Positions 52,240 to 61,236 of a stretch of DNA of 64,000 nt are shown piece by piece. Below the pieces are notes generated by a model that ran no database searches, was not told the DNA's origin, and saw nothing but the letters and a program-made list of their open reading frames with translations. The position numbers were made by a program, and so were the translations under genes. Source of the stretch: Sulfurimicrobium lacus. Lineage in GTDB: Bacteria > Pseudomonadota > Gammaproteobacteria > Burkholderiales > Sulfuricellaceae. Position 1 is the first letter of the stretch. Every line of letters starts with the position of its first letter. Location: the NCBI RefSeq assembly GCF_011764585.1, contig NZ_AP022853.1, positions 1,099,501-1,163,500 on the forward strand, read 5' to 3'.

Positions 52240-54141
52240 ATGACCGTAGAAGCACACAAAGAAACGCTGGGCTTTCAGGCCGAAGTCAAACAACTGCTGA
52301 AGCTGATGATCCACTCCTTGTACAGCAACAAGGAGATTTTCCTGCGCGAACTGATTTCCAACGCCTCGGATGCGGCGGACAAACTGCGCTTCGAGGCGCT
52401 GTCCGACGACGCGCTGTGGGAAAGCGACCCCGAACTGAAAATCCGCATCGCCTTCGACAAGGCTGCGCGCACCGTCACCATCTCCGACAACGGCATCGGC
52501 ATGAACCGCCAGGAAGTGATCGAGCACATCGGCACCATCGCCAAATCCGGCACGCGCCAGTTCTTCGAGGCGCTTTCCGGCGACCAGGCCAGGGACGCGC
52601 ACCTGATCGGCCAGTTCGGCGTGGGCTTCTATTCCGCCTTCATCGTCGCCGACAAGGTCACCCTGGTCACCCGCCGTGCCGGTCTGGGCGCCGAGCACGC
52701 GGTGAAGTGGGAATCCGCGGGCGAGGGCGACTACACGCTGGAAACGGTGGAGAAGGCCGGCCGCGGCACCGATGTGATCCTGCACCTGCGCGAAGGCGAG
52801 GACGAGCTGCTCTCCAGCTGGCAGCTGAAAACCATCATCCGCAAATATTCCGACCACATCACCCTGCCCATCGTGATGAACAAGGAAGAGTGGGACGCCG
52901 AGAAGAAGGAAACCGTGGTCAAGGACGAGGACGAAGCCGTCAACCAGGCTTCCGCCCTGTGGGCGCGCCCCAAGAGCGAGGTCACACCGGAGCAGTACGA
53001 GGAATTCTACAAGCACGTGGCGCACGACTTCGAGGCCCCGCTGGCCTACGTTCACGCCAAGGTGGAAGGCAAGCAGGAATACACCCAGCTGCTGTACGTG
53101 CCCGCCCACGCGCCGTTCGACCTGTGGGACCGCGAGCAGCGCCACGGCATCAAGCTCTACGTGCGCCGCGTGTTCATCATGGACGACGCCAAGCAGCTCA
53201 TGCCCTACTACCTGCGCTTCATCCGCGGGGTGATCGACTCCAACGACCTGCCGCTCAACGTGTCGCGCGAAATCCTGCAGGAAAGCAAGGATATCGAAGC
53301 CATCCGCGGCGGATCGGTGAAGAAAGTGCTGGGCATGCTGGAAGACCTGGCCGAGAACCAGGCGGAAAAATACGCCACGTTCTGGAAGGAATTCGGCCGC
53401 GCCATCAAGGAAGGCGTGGGCGAGGACTTCGCCAACAAGGAGCGCATCGCCAAGCTGATCCGTTTTTCCTCCACCAAGACCGACAGCGAAGAGCAGAGCG
53501 TCTCCCTGGCGGACTATATCGGGCGCATGCAGGAAGGCCAGGACAAGATCTATTACGTCACGGCCGACACTTTCGCCGCGGCCAAAAGCAGCCCGCACCT
53601 CGAAATCTTCCGCGCCAAGGGCGTGGAAGTGCTGCTGCTGGCCGAGCGCGTGGACGAGTGGATGGTCTCCCACCTCACCGAGTTCGACGGCAGGAAGCTG
53701 CAGTCCGTGGCCAAGGGCGACCTCGACCTGGGCAAGATGGCGGATGAGGAAGAGAAGAAGGAACAGGAGCAGGAAGCCGACGCCTTCAAGGGCCTCACCG
53801 ACAAGATCAAGGACAGCCTGGGCGAGCAGGTCAAGGAAGTGCGCATTTCGCACCGCCTGACCTCGTCCCCGGCCTGCCTGGTGGCGGGCGAGCACGACAT
53901 GAGCGGTAACCTGGAGCGTCTGCTGAAGGCGGCGGGCCAGAACGTGCCGACCACCAAGCCGATCCTCGAAATCAACCCCAAGCACGCGCTGGTGCAGCGC
54001 CTCAAGGACCAGGCCGACAGCGACAAGTTCAGCGACTGGAGCCACATCCTGTTCGACCAGGCGCTGCTGGCCGAAGGCGGGCAGCTGGAAGACCCGGCGA
54101 CCTTCGTGCGCCGGCTCAACGAGTTGTGGCTGACGATGTAA
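52240..54141 (+). CDS. htpG: Chaperone HtpG (Hsp90)
   Basis: 633 residues from ATG 52240. N-terminal ATPase domain with [24 protein letters not shown] and [11 protein letters not shown]; middle domain with RRVFIMDD and [15 protein letters not shown]-terminal dimerisation domain. The ATP-binding glutamate and asparagine of the Bergerat fold are present. Transcribed alone, followed by a strong terminator. Confidence 0.97.
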   Translation: MTVEAHKETLGFQAEVKQLLKLMIHSLYSNKEIFLRELISNASDAADKLRFEALSDDALWESDPELKIRIAFDKAARTVTISDNGIGMNRQEVIEHIGTIAKSGTRQFFEALSGDQARDAHLIGQFGVGFYSAFIVADKVTLVTRRAGLGAEHAVKWESAGEGDYTLETVEKAGRGTDVILHLREGEDELLSSWQLKTIIRKYSDHITLPIVMNKEEWDAEKKETVVKDEDEAVNQASALWARPKSEVTPEQYEEFYKHVAHDFEAPLAYVHAKVEGKQEYTQLLYVPAHAPFDLWDREQRHGIKLYVRRVFIMDDAKQLMPYYLRFIRGVIDSNDLPLNVSREILQESKDIEAIRGGSVKKVLGMLEDLAENQAEKYATFWKEFGRAIKEGVGEDFANKERIAKLIRFSSTKTDSEEQSVSLADYIGRMQEGQDKIYYVTADTFAAAKSSPHLEIFRAKGVEVLLLAERVDEWMVSHLTEFDGRKLQSVAKGDLDLGKMADEEEKKEQEQEADAFKGLTDKIKDSLGEQVKEVRISHRLTSSPACLVAGEHDMSGNLERLLKAAGQNVPTTKPILEINPKHALVQRLKDQADSDKFSDWSHILFDQALLAEGGQLEDPATFVRRLNELWLTM

Positions 54142-54163
54142 CCAATTGGACTGAAACGAAAAA

Positions 54164-54185
54164 GGGCGCCGCGGCGCCCTTTTTT
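54164..54185 (+). terminator. Intrinsic terminator after htpG
   Basis: GGGCGC (54164-54169), loop CGCG, GCGCCC (54174-54179), then six T (54180-54185). Four A precede the stem. Confidence 0.9.
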
Positions 54186-54239
54186 ACGCTAAGTGGCAAT
54201 GTGGGTGTGCATGAGCACATTTGTTCGCGATCGCTGAAC

Positions 54240-54271
54240 TTGCTTTTGAATGTATATTTTCATAGTATACA
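54240..54271 (+). promoter_or_regulatory. brnTA promoter with an inverted-repeat operator
   Basis: TTGCTT (54240-54245) and TAGTAT (54263-54268) are 17 bases apart. TGTATA (54251-54256) and TATACA (54266-54271) form an inverted repeat overlapping the -10 box, a good place for autorepression by the antitoxin. The predicted transcription start falls at or next to the brnT ATG (54275). Confidence 0.6.
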
Positions 54272-54274
54272 AAA

Positions 54275-54574
54275 ATGATAGATCTGGCCAAAATCACCGG
54301 CTTCGACTGGGATGACGGAAACGCCCGCAAGAACGACAAACACGATGTTTCAACGGCAGAAGCAGAGCAGATTTTTTTCAATGATCCTCTCCTGCTGCTT
54401 GCCGATGGCAAGCACAGTCAGGGTGAATCCCGTTTCCACGCTTTGGGCAAGACGGACGAAGGACGAACATTGCACATCACGTTCACTCTGCGCAAAGCCG
54501 GCGAAAAGATTCGCGTAATTTCGGCCAGAGACATGCACCGCAAGGAGCGCAAGATTTATGAGCAAACAACTTAA
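54275..54574 (+). CDS. brnT: BrnT-family ribonuclease toxin
   Basis: 99 residues. It has the family layout: FDWDDGNARKNDKHDVSTAEAEQIF at the N-terminus, then a small beta-sheet and RVISARDMHRKERKIYEQ at the C-terminus, whose Arg/Glu residues belong to the RelE-like active site. There is no binding site before ATG 54275 and the promoter sits immediately upstream, so it may be read from a leaderless message. Overlaps brnA by 17 bases. Confidence 0.9.
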   Translation: MIDLAKITGFDWDDGNARKNDKHDVSTAEAEQIFFNDPLLLLADGKHSQGESRFHALGKTDEGRTLHITFTLRKAGEKIRVISARDMHRKERKIYEQTT

Positions 54575-54824
54575 AGCCGTCCCCCAGTTCGCAAATGAGG
54601 CAGAAGAGCGCGCCTTTTGGGAAAAACACGACTCCACGGAATATCTCGACTGGACGAAAGCCCAGCGGGCTGTGTTGCCCAACCTGAAACCCACCACGAA
54701 AACCATTTCCCTGCGTCTGCCGCAGCACCTTCTGGATTCGATCAAGGCTGCCGCCAATTCTCGCGATGTGCCGTATCAATCGCTCATCAAAGTGTGGCTA
54801 CAGGAAAAGCTGCATAACCACTGA
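54558..54824 (+). CDS. brnA: BrnA-type antitoxin (ribbon-helix-helix)
   Basis: 88 residues. The N-terminal part (VPQFANEAEERAFWEKHDSTEYLDW) is the toxin-binding region; the C-terminal part (KTISLRLPQHLLDSIKAAANSRDVPYQSLIKVWLQEKL) is a ribbon-helix-helix DNA-binding domain. It sits after the toxin and overlaps it, as in brnTA operons, and probably represses the promoter at 54240-54271. It is of CopG/BrnA type; the exact subfamily is not certain. Confidence 0.88.
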   Translation: MSKQLKAVPQFANEAEERAFWEKHDSTEYLDWTKAQRAVLPNLKPTTKTISLRLPQHLLDSIKAAANSRDVPYQSLIKVWLQEKLHNH

Positions 54825-54879
54825 GCCTTGCAACGACGGGAACGAACAGGTTCGGTGCGAAGCTGACTCCTTCGAGTCA

Positions 54880-55599
54880 CTACTCCTGCGGCTGGATCGA
54901 AGTGAGGTAAGCCAGGATGTCGCGGATATCGGTGTCTTTCAGCTCGGCAAGGATGCCGCGTGAGTCTTCTTCATCGTGCGCACGCTCGCCCTTGAGGTAA
55001 CTGTTGACCTGCTTCCTGAGATAATTCGAGTATTGTCCCACCAGCATGGGAAACGAGCCCCGGCCCCGCCCGTCTTTGGCGTGGCAGGTATAGCACTCCT
55101 TCTGGTAAATCTTGCCGCCGTTGGCGATATCGCCCTCGACACGGGGGACGATCATGACTTTTTCCATCATCTGCAGACGGGTCAGCGCGTCCTCGTCGCC
55201 CTTGAATTTGGGTTGTGCGGTCGGCAAGGTGATGCCCGACAGATAGCCGGAAATGGCGCGGATGTCCTCGTCGGACAGTTCGCGTTCCTCGGTATAGGGG
55301 AACATCGGGATGTTGATGCGTTTGCGCGCGCGGAAGCTTTTCAGCTGACTCTCGATGTACTTCGCCGGCAGCCCGGCCAGACGCGGGTATTCGCCGCGCG
55401 CCCCGCCCTGGCCGAAGTCGCCGTGGCAGGTGGCGCAGACGCCCATCAGTTCCGGGGCGCTTTCGCTGCCGGCGGCGCGTGCGCCGGGGCTCAACAGGTA
55501 GAGCGCGAGGGCGATGAAAATCACGGAAAAACCGACGCCGGCACGGCGTGCCATTTCGGCGCTAGGGGATTGGGCTGACAGGGCGACGGGGATTTTCAT
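54880..55599 (-). CDS. Diheme cytochrome c4-type protein
   Basis: 239 residues from ATG 55599. An N-terminal hydrophobic segment (about 22-42, GVGFSVIFIALALYLLSPG) is a long signal peptide or anchor. Two haem motifs follow, CATCH and CYTCH, with methionines in IPMFPY and SFPMLVG. Related in layout to the cytochrome at 41697-42422 but distinct in sequence. It stands alone. Confidence 0.9.
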   Translation of the reverse strand: MKIPVALSAQSPSAEMARRAGVGFSVIFIALALYLLSPGARAAGSESAPELMGVCATCHGDFGQGGARGEYPRLAGLPAKYIESQLKSFRARKRINIPMFPYTEERELSDEDIRAISGYLSGITLPTAQPKFKGDEDALTRLQMMEKVMIVPRVEGDIANGGKIYQKECYTCHAKDGRGRGSFPMLVGQYSNYLRKQVNSYLKGERAHDEEDSRGILAELKDTDIRDILAYLTSIQPQE

Positions 55600-55712
55600 G
55601 CAACACCATCTCGGAATTGAAGCGACTGGACGCTGCAATTCTAATCGTCTTTGGTGGTGTCGAAAATTGATTTAGGTCAGGAATTTACAACAAAGTGAGT
55701 CCCGGGAAGGCC

Positions 55713-57062
55713 CTACCACGCCATCCGATAAATCCGCCGGTACAGTCCGCGCATGGTTTCCAGCCGTGCCGCATCGGGCTGCTCCCTGCCGTAGCGGGCG
55801 TCCTCGAACAGGCGCGTCAGTTCTCCCAGTTCCGGGCGCAGGTCGCCGTGCAGGGCGCACAGCTGGGCGAGGTATTCGCGCGTGTTGTCGGAGCGGGCGC
55901 GGGCCAGGTCGTTGAGGGAGAAAATGCGCTCCACCGCGCCATACAGTTGCCGCGCGCCCCGTTCGCCGCCGGCGTGGTAACCGAGGACGCCATAACGCAG
56001 GTAATCGAGGCGGGTGCGCAGCCAGGTGCCCGCCCTGGCCTCGCGCAGCAGGCGCCACAGCGCGAACAGGATGGCGAGCAGGGCGAGCGCGACCAGGCCG
56101 GCCAGCACCGCGTCCTGATGCGCCTTGAGCCATTTCTTCAGCGCGTCCCACAGGTCGGCCAGCTTCTTCATCACCGGGGCCATGATTTTGCCGACCTGTT
56201 CGGAAAGGTCCGCTATGGCGTTGATGGCGCCCGCCTGCCAGTGGGGCATGCCGGCGCGGCTGGCCGCCTTGCGCATGTCGCCGGGCGAGGGCCAGCCGCT
56301 GCCCATGCCGCTGCCGCCGAGGCCGCTCCCGGCTGGCCCCGTGCCGCCGGACCCCATGCCGTCGCCACTCCCGCCCTGGCCCATCTGGACCAGATGTCCG
56401 CCCGGCCCGACCGGGGCCGCCTGGCCATAGCGCCATTGCAGGGTTTCCCAGGTGGCTTGGGGCGTGACGGCATAAAGCAGGGCGCCGATCAGGAGGATGG
56501 TCGCCGTCGCTGCGGCAATGGCGACGCCCTGGCCGCCGGCGACGCCCTGTCCCAGGCTCTGTTCGCGCAGGGCGAGGGTGCGGCGGTTGATCTGCTCGGC
56601 CACCAGCGTGAACACCACAGCCGTCACGAACGGCACCAGGTAGAACAGCAGGGTCCAGTCGGCGCGGTAGTGGCTGGCGGCGAACATCACCATCACCACC
56701 GCGATCACCAGGCTCATGTGCAGCTGGCGCCGGCTGACCAGGACGCAGTTGTAGGCCGCCTGCAGCGCCGCCAGCATGTACAGCCCGGCGCGCGGGAAGC
56801 CCCACATCGGGATGAAGAGGAACACGGACAGCAGCAGCCCGCCGATCAGCGCGGTTTTCTGCGCCTTGCGCCCGCTCTCTTCGAGCTGTCCCTGCTGGCG
56901 CCAGCCGATGCGCAGGGTGAAGCCGAAAGCGAGCGTCCAGATCAGCACTTCGGTGCCGAAACCGCCGTACTGGATGTCGAGAAAGGCGTTGCAGGTCAGC
57001 GCCAGCACCTGCGCGGCGAACAGGCCGAGGTAGGCGGGGAAATAGGTGAGGGGCGGGCTCAT
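55713..57062 (-). CDS. Membrane protein with Gly/Met-rich linker and DUF4129-like C-terminus
   Basis: 449 residues from ATG 57062, overlapping the DUF58 stop (ATGA). About seven N-terminal membrane helices (10-225) lead to a Gly/Ser/Met-rich linker (about 240-295), another membrane helix (about 330-352) and a cytoplasmic domain with RQLYGAVERIF...REYLAQL...LTRLFEDARYG, typical of DUF4129. The arrangement recalls the transglutaminase-like TgpA proteins of MoxR-DUF58 operons, but no transglutaminase Cys-His-Asp core was seen, so that module seems absent. Confidence 0.75.
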   Translation of the reverse strand: MSPPLTYFPAYLGLFAAQVLALTCNAFLDIQYGGFGTEVLIWTLAFGFTLRIGWRQQGQLEESGRKAQKTALIGGLLLSVFLFIPMWGFPRAGLYMLAALQAAYNCVLVSRRQLHMSLVIAVVMVMFAASHYRADWTLLFYLVPFVTAVVFTLVAEQINRRTLALREQSLGQGVAGGQGVAIAAATATILLIGALLYAVTPQATWETLQWRYGQAAPVGPGGHLVQMGQGGSGDGMGSGGTGPAGSGLGGSGMGSGWPSPGDMRKAASRAGMPHWQAGAINAIADLSEQVGKIMAPVMKKLADLWDALKKWLKAHQDAVLAGLVALALLAILFALWRLLREARAGTWLRTRLDYLRYGVLGYHAGGERGARQLYGAVERIFSLNDLARARSDNTREYLAQLCALHGDLRPELGELTRLFEDARYGREQPDAARLETMRGLYRRIYRMAW

Positions 57063-58339
57063 TGGTTGAACAGGGTGACCAGGTCGTCGCCGCAGCGCAC
57101 CGGGAGGCAATGCGCGCCGAGTTCGAGCAGGCTTCCTGAGGCAAGGGGACTGGCCGCCGTCGGCTTGCTGCTCGAGAGGAAGGACGCCCGGTCGAAATCG
57201 ACCGCCAGCAGGTGGGCGTCGCGTGCCTGCAGCAATGCCAGCGCCTGCAGGGTTGGCGCGGACTGCGCTTCGGGATGGGATAGAAAGACCAGCACCGTCT
57301 CGCCCGGCTGACAGTCCAGCGCGACGTTCTCCAACACCCGGGCGTAGGGCGTCGCGCCGTCCGCGTCCACCACGGCGAGCTCGTCCAGCATGGCGCGGTA
57401 GTGCTGGTCGCCGGTGCCGGCGGGCAGGTAGAGCGGGCGCGCGCCCTGGCCGATCAGGCGCGTGGGGATGCTGTTGGCGCAGGCGTATTTCGCCACCGAG
57501 GCGGCGATCCTGACCGCGTATTCCAGCGTGGCGTGCTTGCCCTTGCCGAGATTCGCGCCGAGCGCGAGGTCCAGGGCGATATACAGGCAGGCGGAAGCCA
57601 GCGGTTCGAATTCCTTGACCATCAGTTCGTTGCGCCGCGCCGTGGTCGGCCAGTGCACGTGGCGCGGGTTGTCGCCGCGGCGGTATTCGCGCAGGCCGCT
57701 GAACTCGGCCGCTCCCGCGCCCTCCGGCAGCAGAAAGCCGCCGCGGTGGATCTGGCTGGGTGCGCCGCGCAGCGGCAGGGCGACGATGGGAAACACTTCG
57801 GGATAGATGGTCAGGGTCTGCACGCCGTCCTGGCGGCTCTGGCGCGCCTCGGCCAGCCCGAGGGGAAAGCTGGAGGCCAGGCCGACCGGACCGAGGCGGT
57901 AGAAGCCGCGCTTCTCGCACAGCAGCGGCACGTCGAAGCGCCGCTTGCCGCCGCCCGGCACATAAGCCGCCACGCCGAGCATCTTTTCGCCCTGGCTGGC
58001 CGTGCCGTCCGCCGCGCCGACGAAGGGCAGGCGGTCCACCAGCTCCACCATGAAGCGCGGCAGCCAGCCGTGGTTCTCCACTTCGACATGGAAGGTGACG
58101 GTGTCGCCCTCGCCCGCCCTTTGCGGCCCGCTGCGCGTCACCGAGAGCCGCTTCACCAGCCAGTGCGGCCAGGAAACCCCGGTAATCAGGGTGGCGGAAA
58201 GCAGCGCGGCAATTGCCCAGGGTAAGGCCTGGTCGCGGTTGAGCGCCGCCATGTAGGCCACCAGGATGAGGAAGAGCAGCACCAGTGGCTTGAAATAGCG
58301 CGATGGCCAGGTGGGGAGAGGCTGATGAGTTTTTTTCAT
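57059..58339 (-). CDS. DUF58 domain protein
   Basis: 426 residues from ATG 58339. Two N-terminal membrane helices (about 17-58), a beta-rich domain (65-190) and the DUF58 motif FSGLREYRRGDNPRHVHW followed by ARRNELMVKEFE, leading into a von Willebrand A-like fold. DUF58 proteins work with MoxR AAA+ ATPases in envelope maturation. It overlaps its neighbours on both sides by four bases. Confidence 0.9.
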   Translation of the reverse strand: MKKTHQPLPTWPSRYFKPLVLLFLILVAYMAALNRDQALPWAIAALLSATLITGVSWPHWLVKRLSVTRSGPQRAGEGDTVTFHVEVENHGWLPRFMVELVDRLPFVGAADGTASQGEKMLGVAAYVPGGGKRRFDVPLLCEKRGFYRLGPVGLASSFPLGLAEARQSRQDGVQTLTIYPEVFPIVALPLRGAPSQIHRGGFLLPEGAGAAEFSGLREYRRGDNPRHVHWPTTARRNELMVKEFEPLASACLYIALDLALGANLGKGKHATLEYAVRIAASVAKYACANSIPTRLIGQGARPLYLPAGTGDQHYRAMLDELAVVDADGATPYARVLENVALDCQPGETVLVFLSHPEAQSAPTLQALALLQARDAHLLAVDFDRASFLSSSKPTAASPLASGSLLELGAHCLPVRCGDDLVTLFNQ

Positions 58340-58710
58340 TTTTTGCGGGTCGGGGAGTTCTGTTTCTGATGCCAAGCCCCTATCTGTTCGGCGGCATTGT
58401 TCAACAGGAGCCACAATGATAATGGTCCGGCAAAAAAGAAGAATGGGATCATCAGGAAGAAACCGTGATCTACCAACGGTGTGATATCGACACCTCCCAC
58501 CCAACAAGAGTGAAGGTTTTTCATCCCACCTTGGCAGCCAAGAGGGGTGTACGCAAAGACAGCAAACTGCCAGCCCAAGCCGGTATACATGGCAGGGAGG
58601 ATTGCCAGCAGGTAGCGGATCGGCCACTGGATGGACAGAGACTTTTGTCGGAGAATCCAGATTGGCGCAAACACAACCATTGCCAGTAAGGTATTTAAAG
58701 CGACGTTCAA
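58336..58710 (-). CDS. Small membrane protein of unknown function inside the moxR operon
   Basis: 124 residues with three or four membrane helices (about 5-22, 30-55, 80-108). One soluble loop has two cysteines (LGCQGG, HSCWVGG). The DNA is AT-richer than the genes around it (for example TTTTTCTT runs), suggesting later arrival, yet the stop overlaps the DUF58 start (ATGA) and moxR ends 15 bases upstream. No family recognised. Confidence 0.65.
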   Translation of the reverse strand: MNVALNTLLAMVVFAPIWILRQKSLSIQWPIRYLLAILPAMYTGLGWQFAVFAYTPLGCQGGMKNLHSCWVGGVDITPLVDHGFFLMIPFFFFAGPLSLWLLLNNAAEQIGAWHQKQNSPTRKK

Positions 58711-58725
58711 CTCGGGTACTCCAAC

Positions 58726-59649
<924 letters not shown>

Positions 59650-59808
59650 GGCAGCCTTGCGCAAATAGCCGCATGCTGACGCAGCGTCTTCGAAAAATCA
59701 ACCGGTTTCTATTCTCCTGGCATGGCGCCGCGACGAGTCATGCCTGGATACGATTCATCCGCAGGCATCGGCGCACGAAAGGCCTGTGTAAGCTGCGTGC
59801 TGTATCGT

Positions 59809-59837
59809 TTGACGGTTTCGACGCCTTGCCCTTTATT
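59809..59837 (+). promoter_or_regulatory. Sigma-70-like promoter for rnfA-rnfE
   Basis: TTGACG (59809-59814) and TTTATT (59832-59837) are 17 bases apart, 28 bases before the rnfA start, in the gap shared with the divergent moxR operon. Confidence 0.65.
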
Positions 59838-59864
59838 TCGGAACAACCTTAGATAACTGCCGCC

Positions 59865-60443
59865 ATGGAAAAATATTTTCTTATCCTGATCGGCACGGTC
59901 TTCGTCAATAACATCGCGCTGGCGAAAATCCTCGGCATGTGCCCGTTTTTTGGTGTGACCAAAAGGCTGGAAGTGGCGACCGGCATGGGCTTTGCGACGG
60001 CGTTCGTGCTCACGGTGGGGTCGGGCACCAGCTATCTCATCGACACCTACCTGCTCGGCCCGGATCTGGCCTATCTGCGTACTTTTTCGTTCATCGTGGC
60101 AATCGCTTCGGTGGTGCAGCTGACCGAGATGTACGTCAAGAAATCCAGCCCCTTGCTGTACCAGACGCTGGGCATCTACCTGCCCCTGATTACGACCAAT
60201 TGCGCCGTGCTGGGCATTCCCCTGCTCAACGCCCAGGAAAATCACAATTTCATCGAGTCCCTGTTGTTCGGTTTCGGCGGCGCCACCGGATTCAGCCTGG
60301 TGCTGGTGTTGTTCGCTTCCATGCGCGAACGCCTGGAAGGCGCCTCGGTCCCGGAAATATTCAAGGGCGGCCCGATCGCCATGGCGACGGCCAGCCTGCT
60401 GAGCCTGGCGTTCATGGGGTTCGCCGGCCTGGTCAAAGTGTAG
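59865..60443 (+). CDS. rnfA: Electron-transport complex subunit RnfA (RsxA)
   Basis: 192 residues, six membrane helices. Cysteines C26 (GMCPFF) and C113 (TTNCAVLG) are the conserved pair that, with the equivalent pair in RnfE, hold an iron-sulfur cluster within the membrane in Rnf and Na+-NQR complexes. Rnf couples ferredoxin:NAD+ electron flow to ion transport. Only rnfE accompanies it here; rnfB, C, D and G are absent from the window. Confidence 0.93.
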   Translation: MEKYFLILIGTVFVNNIALAKILGMCPFFGVTKRLEVATGMGFATAFVLTVGSGTSYLIDTYLLGPDLAYLRTFSFIVAIASVVQLTEMYVKKSSPLLYQTLGIYLPLITTNCAVLGIPLLNAQENHNFIESLLFGFGGATGFSLVLVLFASMRERLEGASVPEIFKGGPIAMATASLLSLAFMGFAGLVKV

Positions 60444-60451
60444 GAGGGCGT

Positions 60452-61147
60452 ATGAGTTACAAAGAAATCGTCTGGAACGGCTTGTGGAAAAACAACGTCG
60501 GCCTCGTCCAGTTGCTGGGCCTGTGCCCCTTGCTGGCCGTGACCACTTCGGTGGTCAATGGCGTCGGCCTCGGGCTGGCGACGACTTTCGTGATGACCAT
60601 GAGCAACGGCATCGTCTCGCTGGCGCGCAAAGTGGTTCCCGGCGAGGTCCGTATCCCGGTGTTCATCCTCATTATCGCGGCGCTCGTCACGCTGACCGAT
60701 TTGGCCATGAACGCTTATGTTCATCATCTCTATCTGGTGCTGGGAATCTACATCCCGCTCATCGTCGCGAACTGCAGCGTGCTCGGGCGGACGGAAGTGT
60801 TCGCCGCCAAGAACCCCGTTCTGCCTTCCCTCGTGGACGGGCTGATGATGGGCATCGGGGCGACCATCGTCCTCGGCGTGTTGGGAGGTATTCGCGAGGT
60901 ATTCGGCCAAGGCACGCTGTTTTCCGGCATCAACATGGTGTTCGGCGAAGCGGCGAAGAGCTGGGTGATTACGGTGGTGCCGGACTACGAGGGCATGCTG
61001 TATGCCGTTCTGCCGCCCGGCGCTTTCCTCGGGCTGGGGGCGATGCTAGCCATCAAGAACTGGATTTCCCTGCGTGGCAGCAGCAAGGCGGTGCCGGCCG
61101 GGGATCAAACGGTCAATGGGTTGGATTCCGCAGCAGTCCTTCCCTGA
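60452..61147 (+). CDS. rnfE: Electron-transport complex subunit RnfE (RsxE)
   Basis: 231 residues from ATG 60452, with GGAGGG three bases upstream. Six membrane helices, NGLWKNNVGLVQLLGLCPLLAVT at the N-terminus and the two cysteines C25 and C108 (VANCSVLG). The layout is RnfE rather than NqrD, but the two are hard to separate by eye. It is eight bases after rnfA; in classical operons rnfBCDG lie between them. The 25-residue polar tail is longer than usual. Confidence 0.9.
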   Translation: MSYKEIVWNGLWKNNVGLVQLLGLCPLLAVTTSVVNGVGLGLATTFVMTMSNGIVSLARKVVPGEVRIPVFILIIAALVTLTDLAMNAYVHHLYLVLGIYIPLIVANCSVLGRTEVFAAKNPVLPSLVDGLMMGIGATIVLGVLGGIREVFGQGTLFSGINMVFGEAAKSWVITVVPDYEGMLYAVLPPGAFLGLGAMLAIKNWISLRGSSKAVPAGDQTVNGLDSAAVLP

Positions 61148-61236
61148 ACGCGCGGATGGCCTCATCCGCCGAGAGTGATCCATCACAAACGCCGGGTTCA
61201 GGGTAGCGCGTTTGTCTTGTCAATGCAGGAAAACAC

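Noticed and set aside
55713-57920. 735-codon frame extending the DUF4129-like protein into the DUF58 gene
   Set aside because: The extension is the DUF58 gene read in the wrong frame. ATG 57062 overlaps the DUF58 stop as expected for coupled genes.
61148-61236. Mg2+ riboswitch (M-box) or mgtL-like leader before mgtA
   Set aside because: Only 89 bases separate rnfE and mgtA and no M-box core or proline-rich leader frame is seen.
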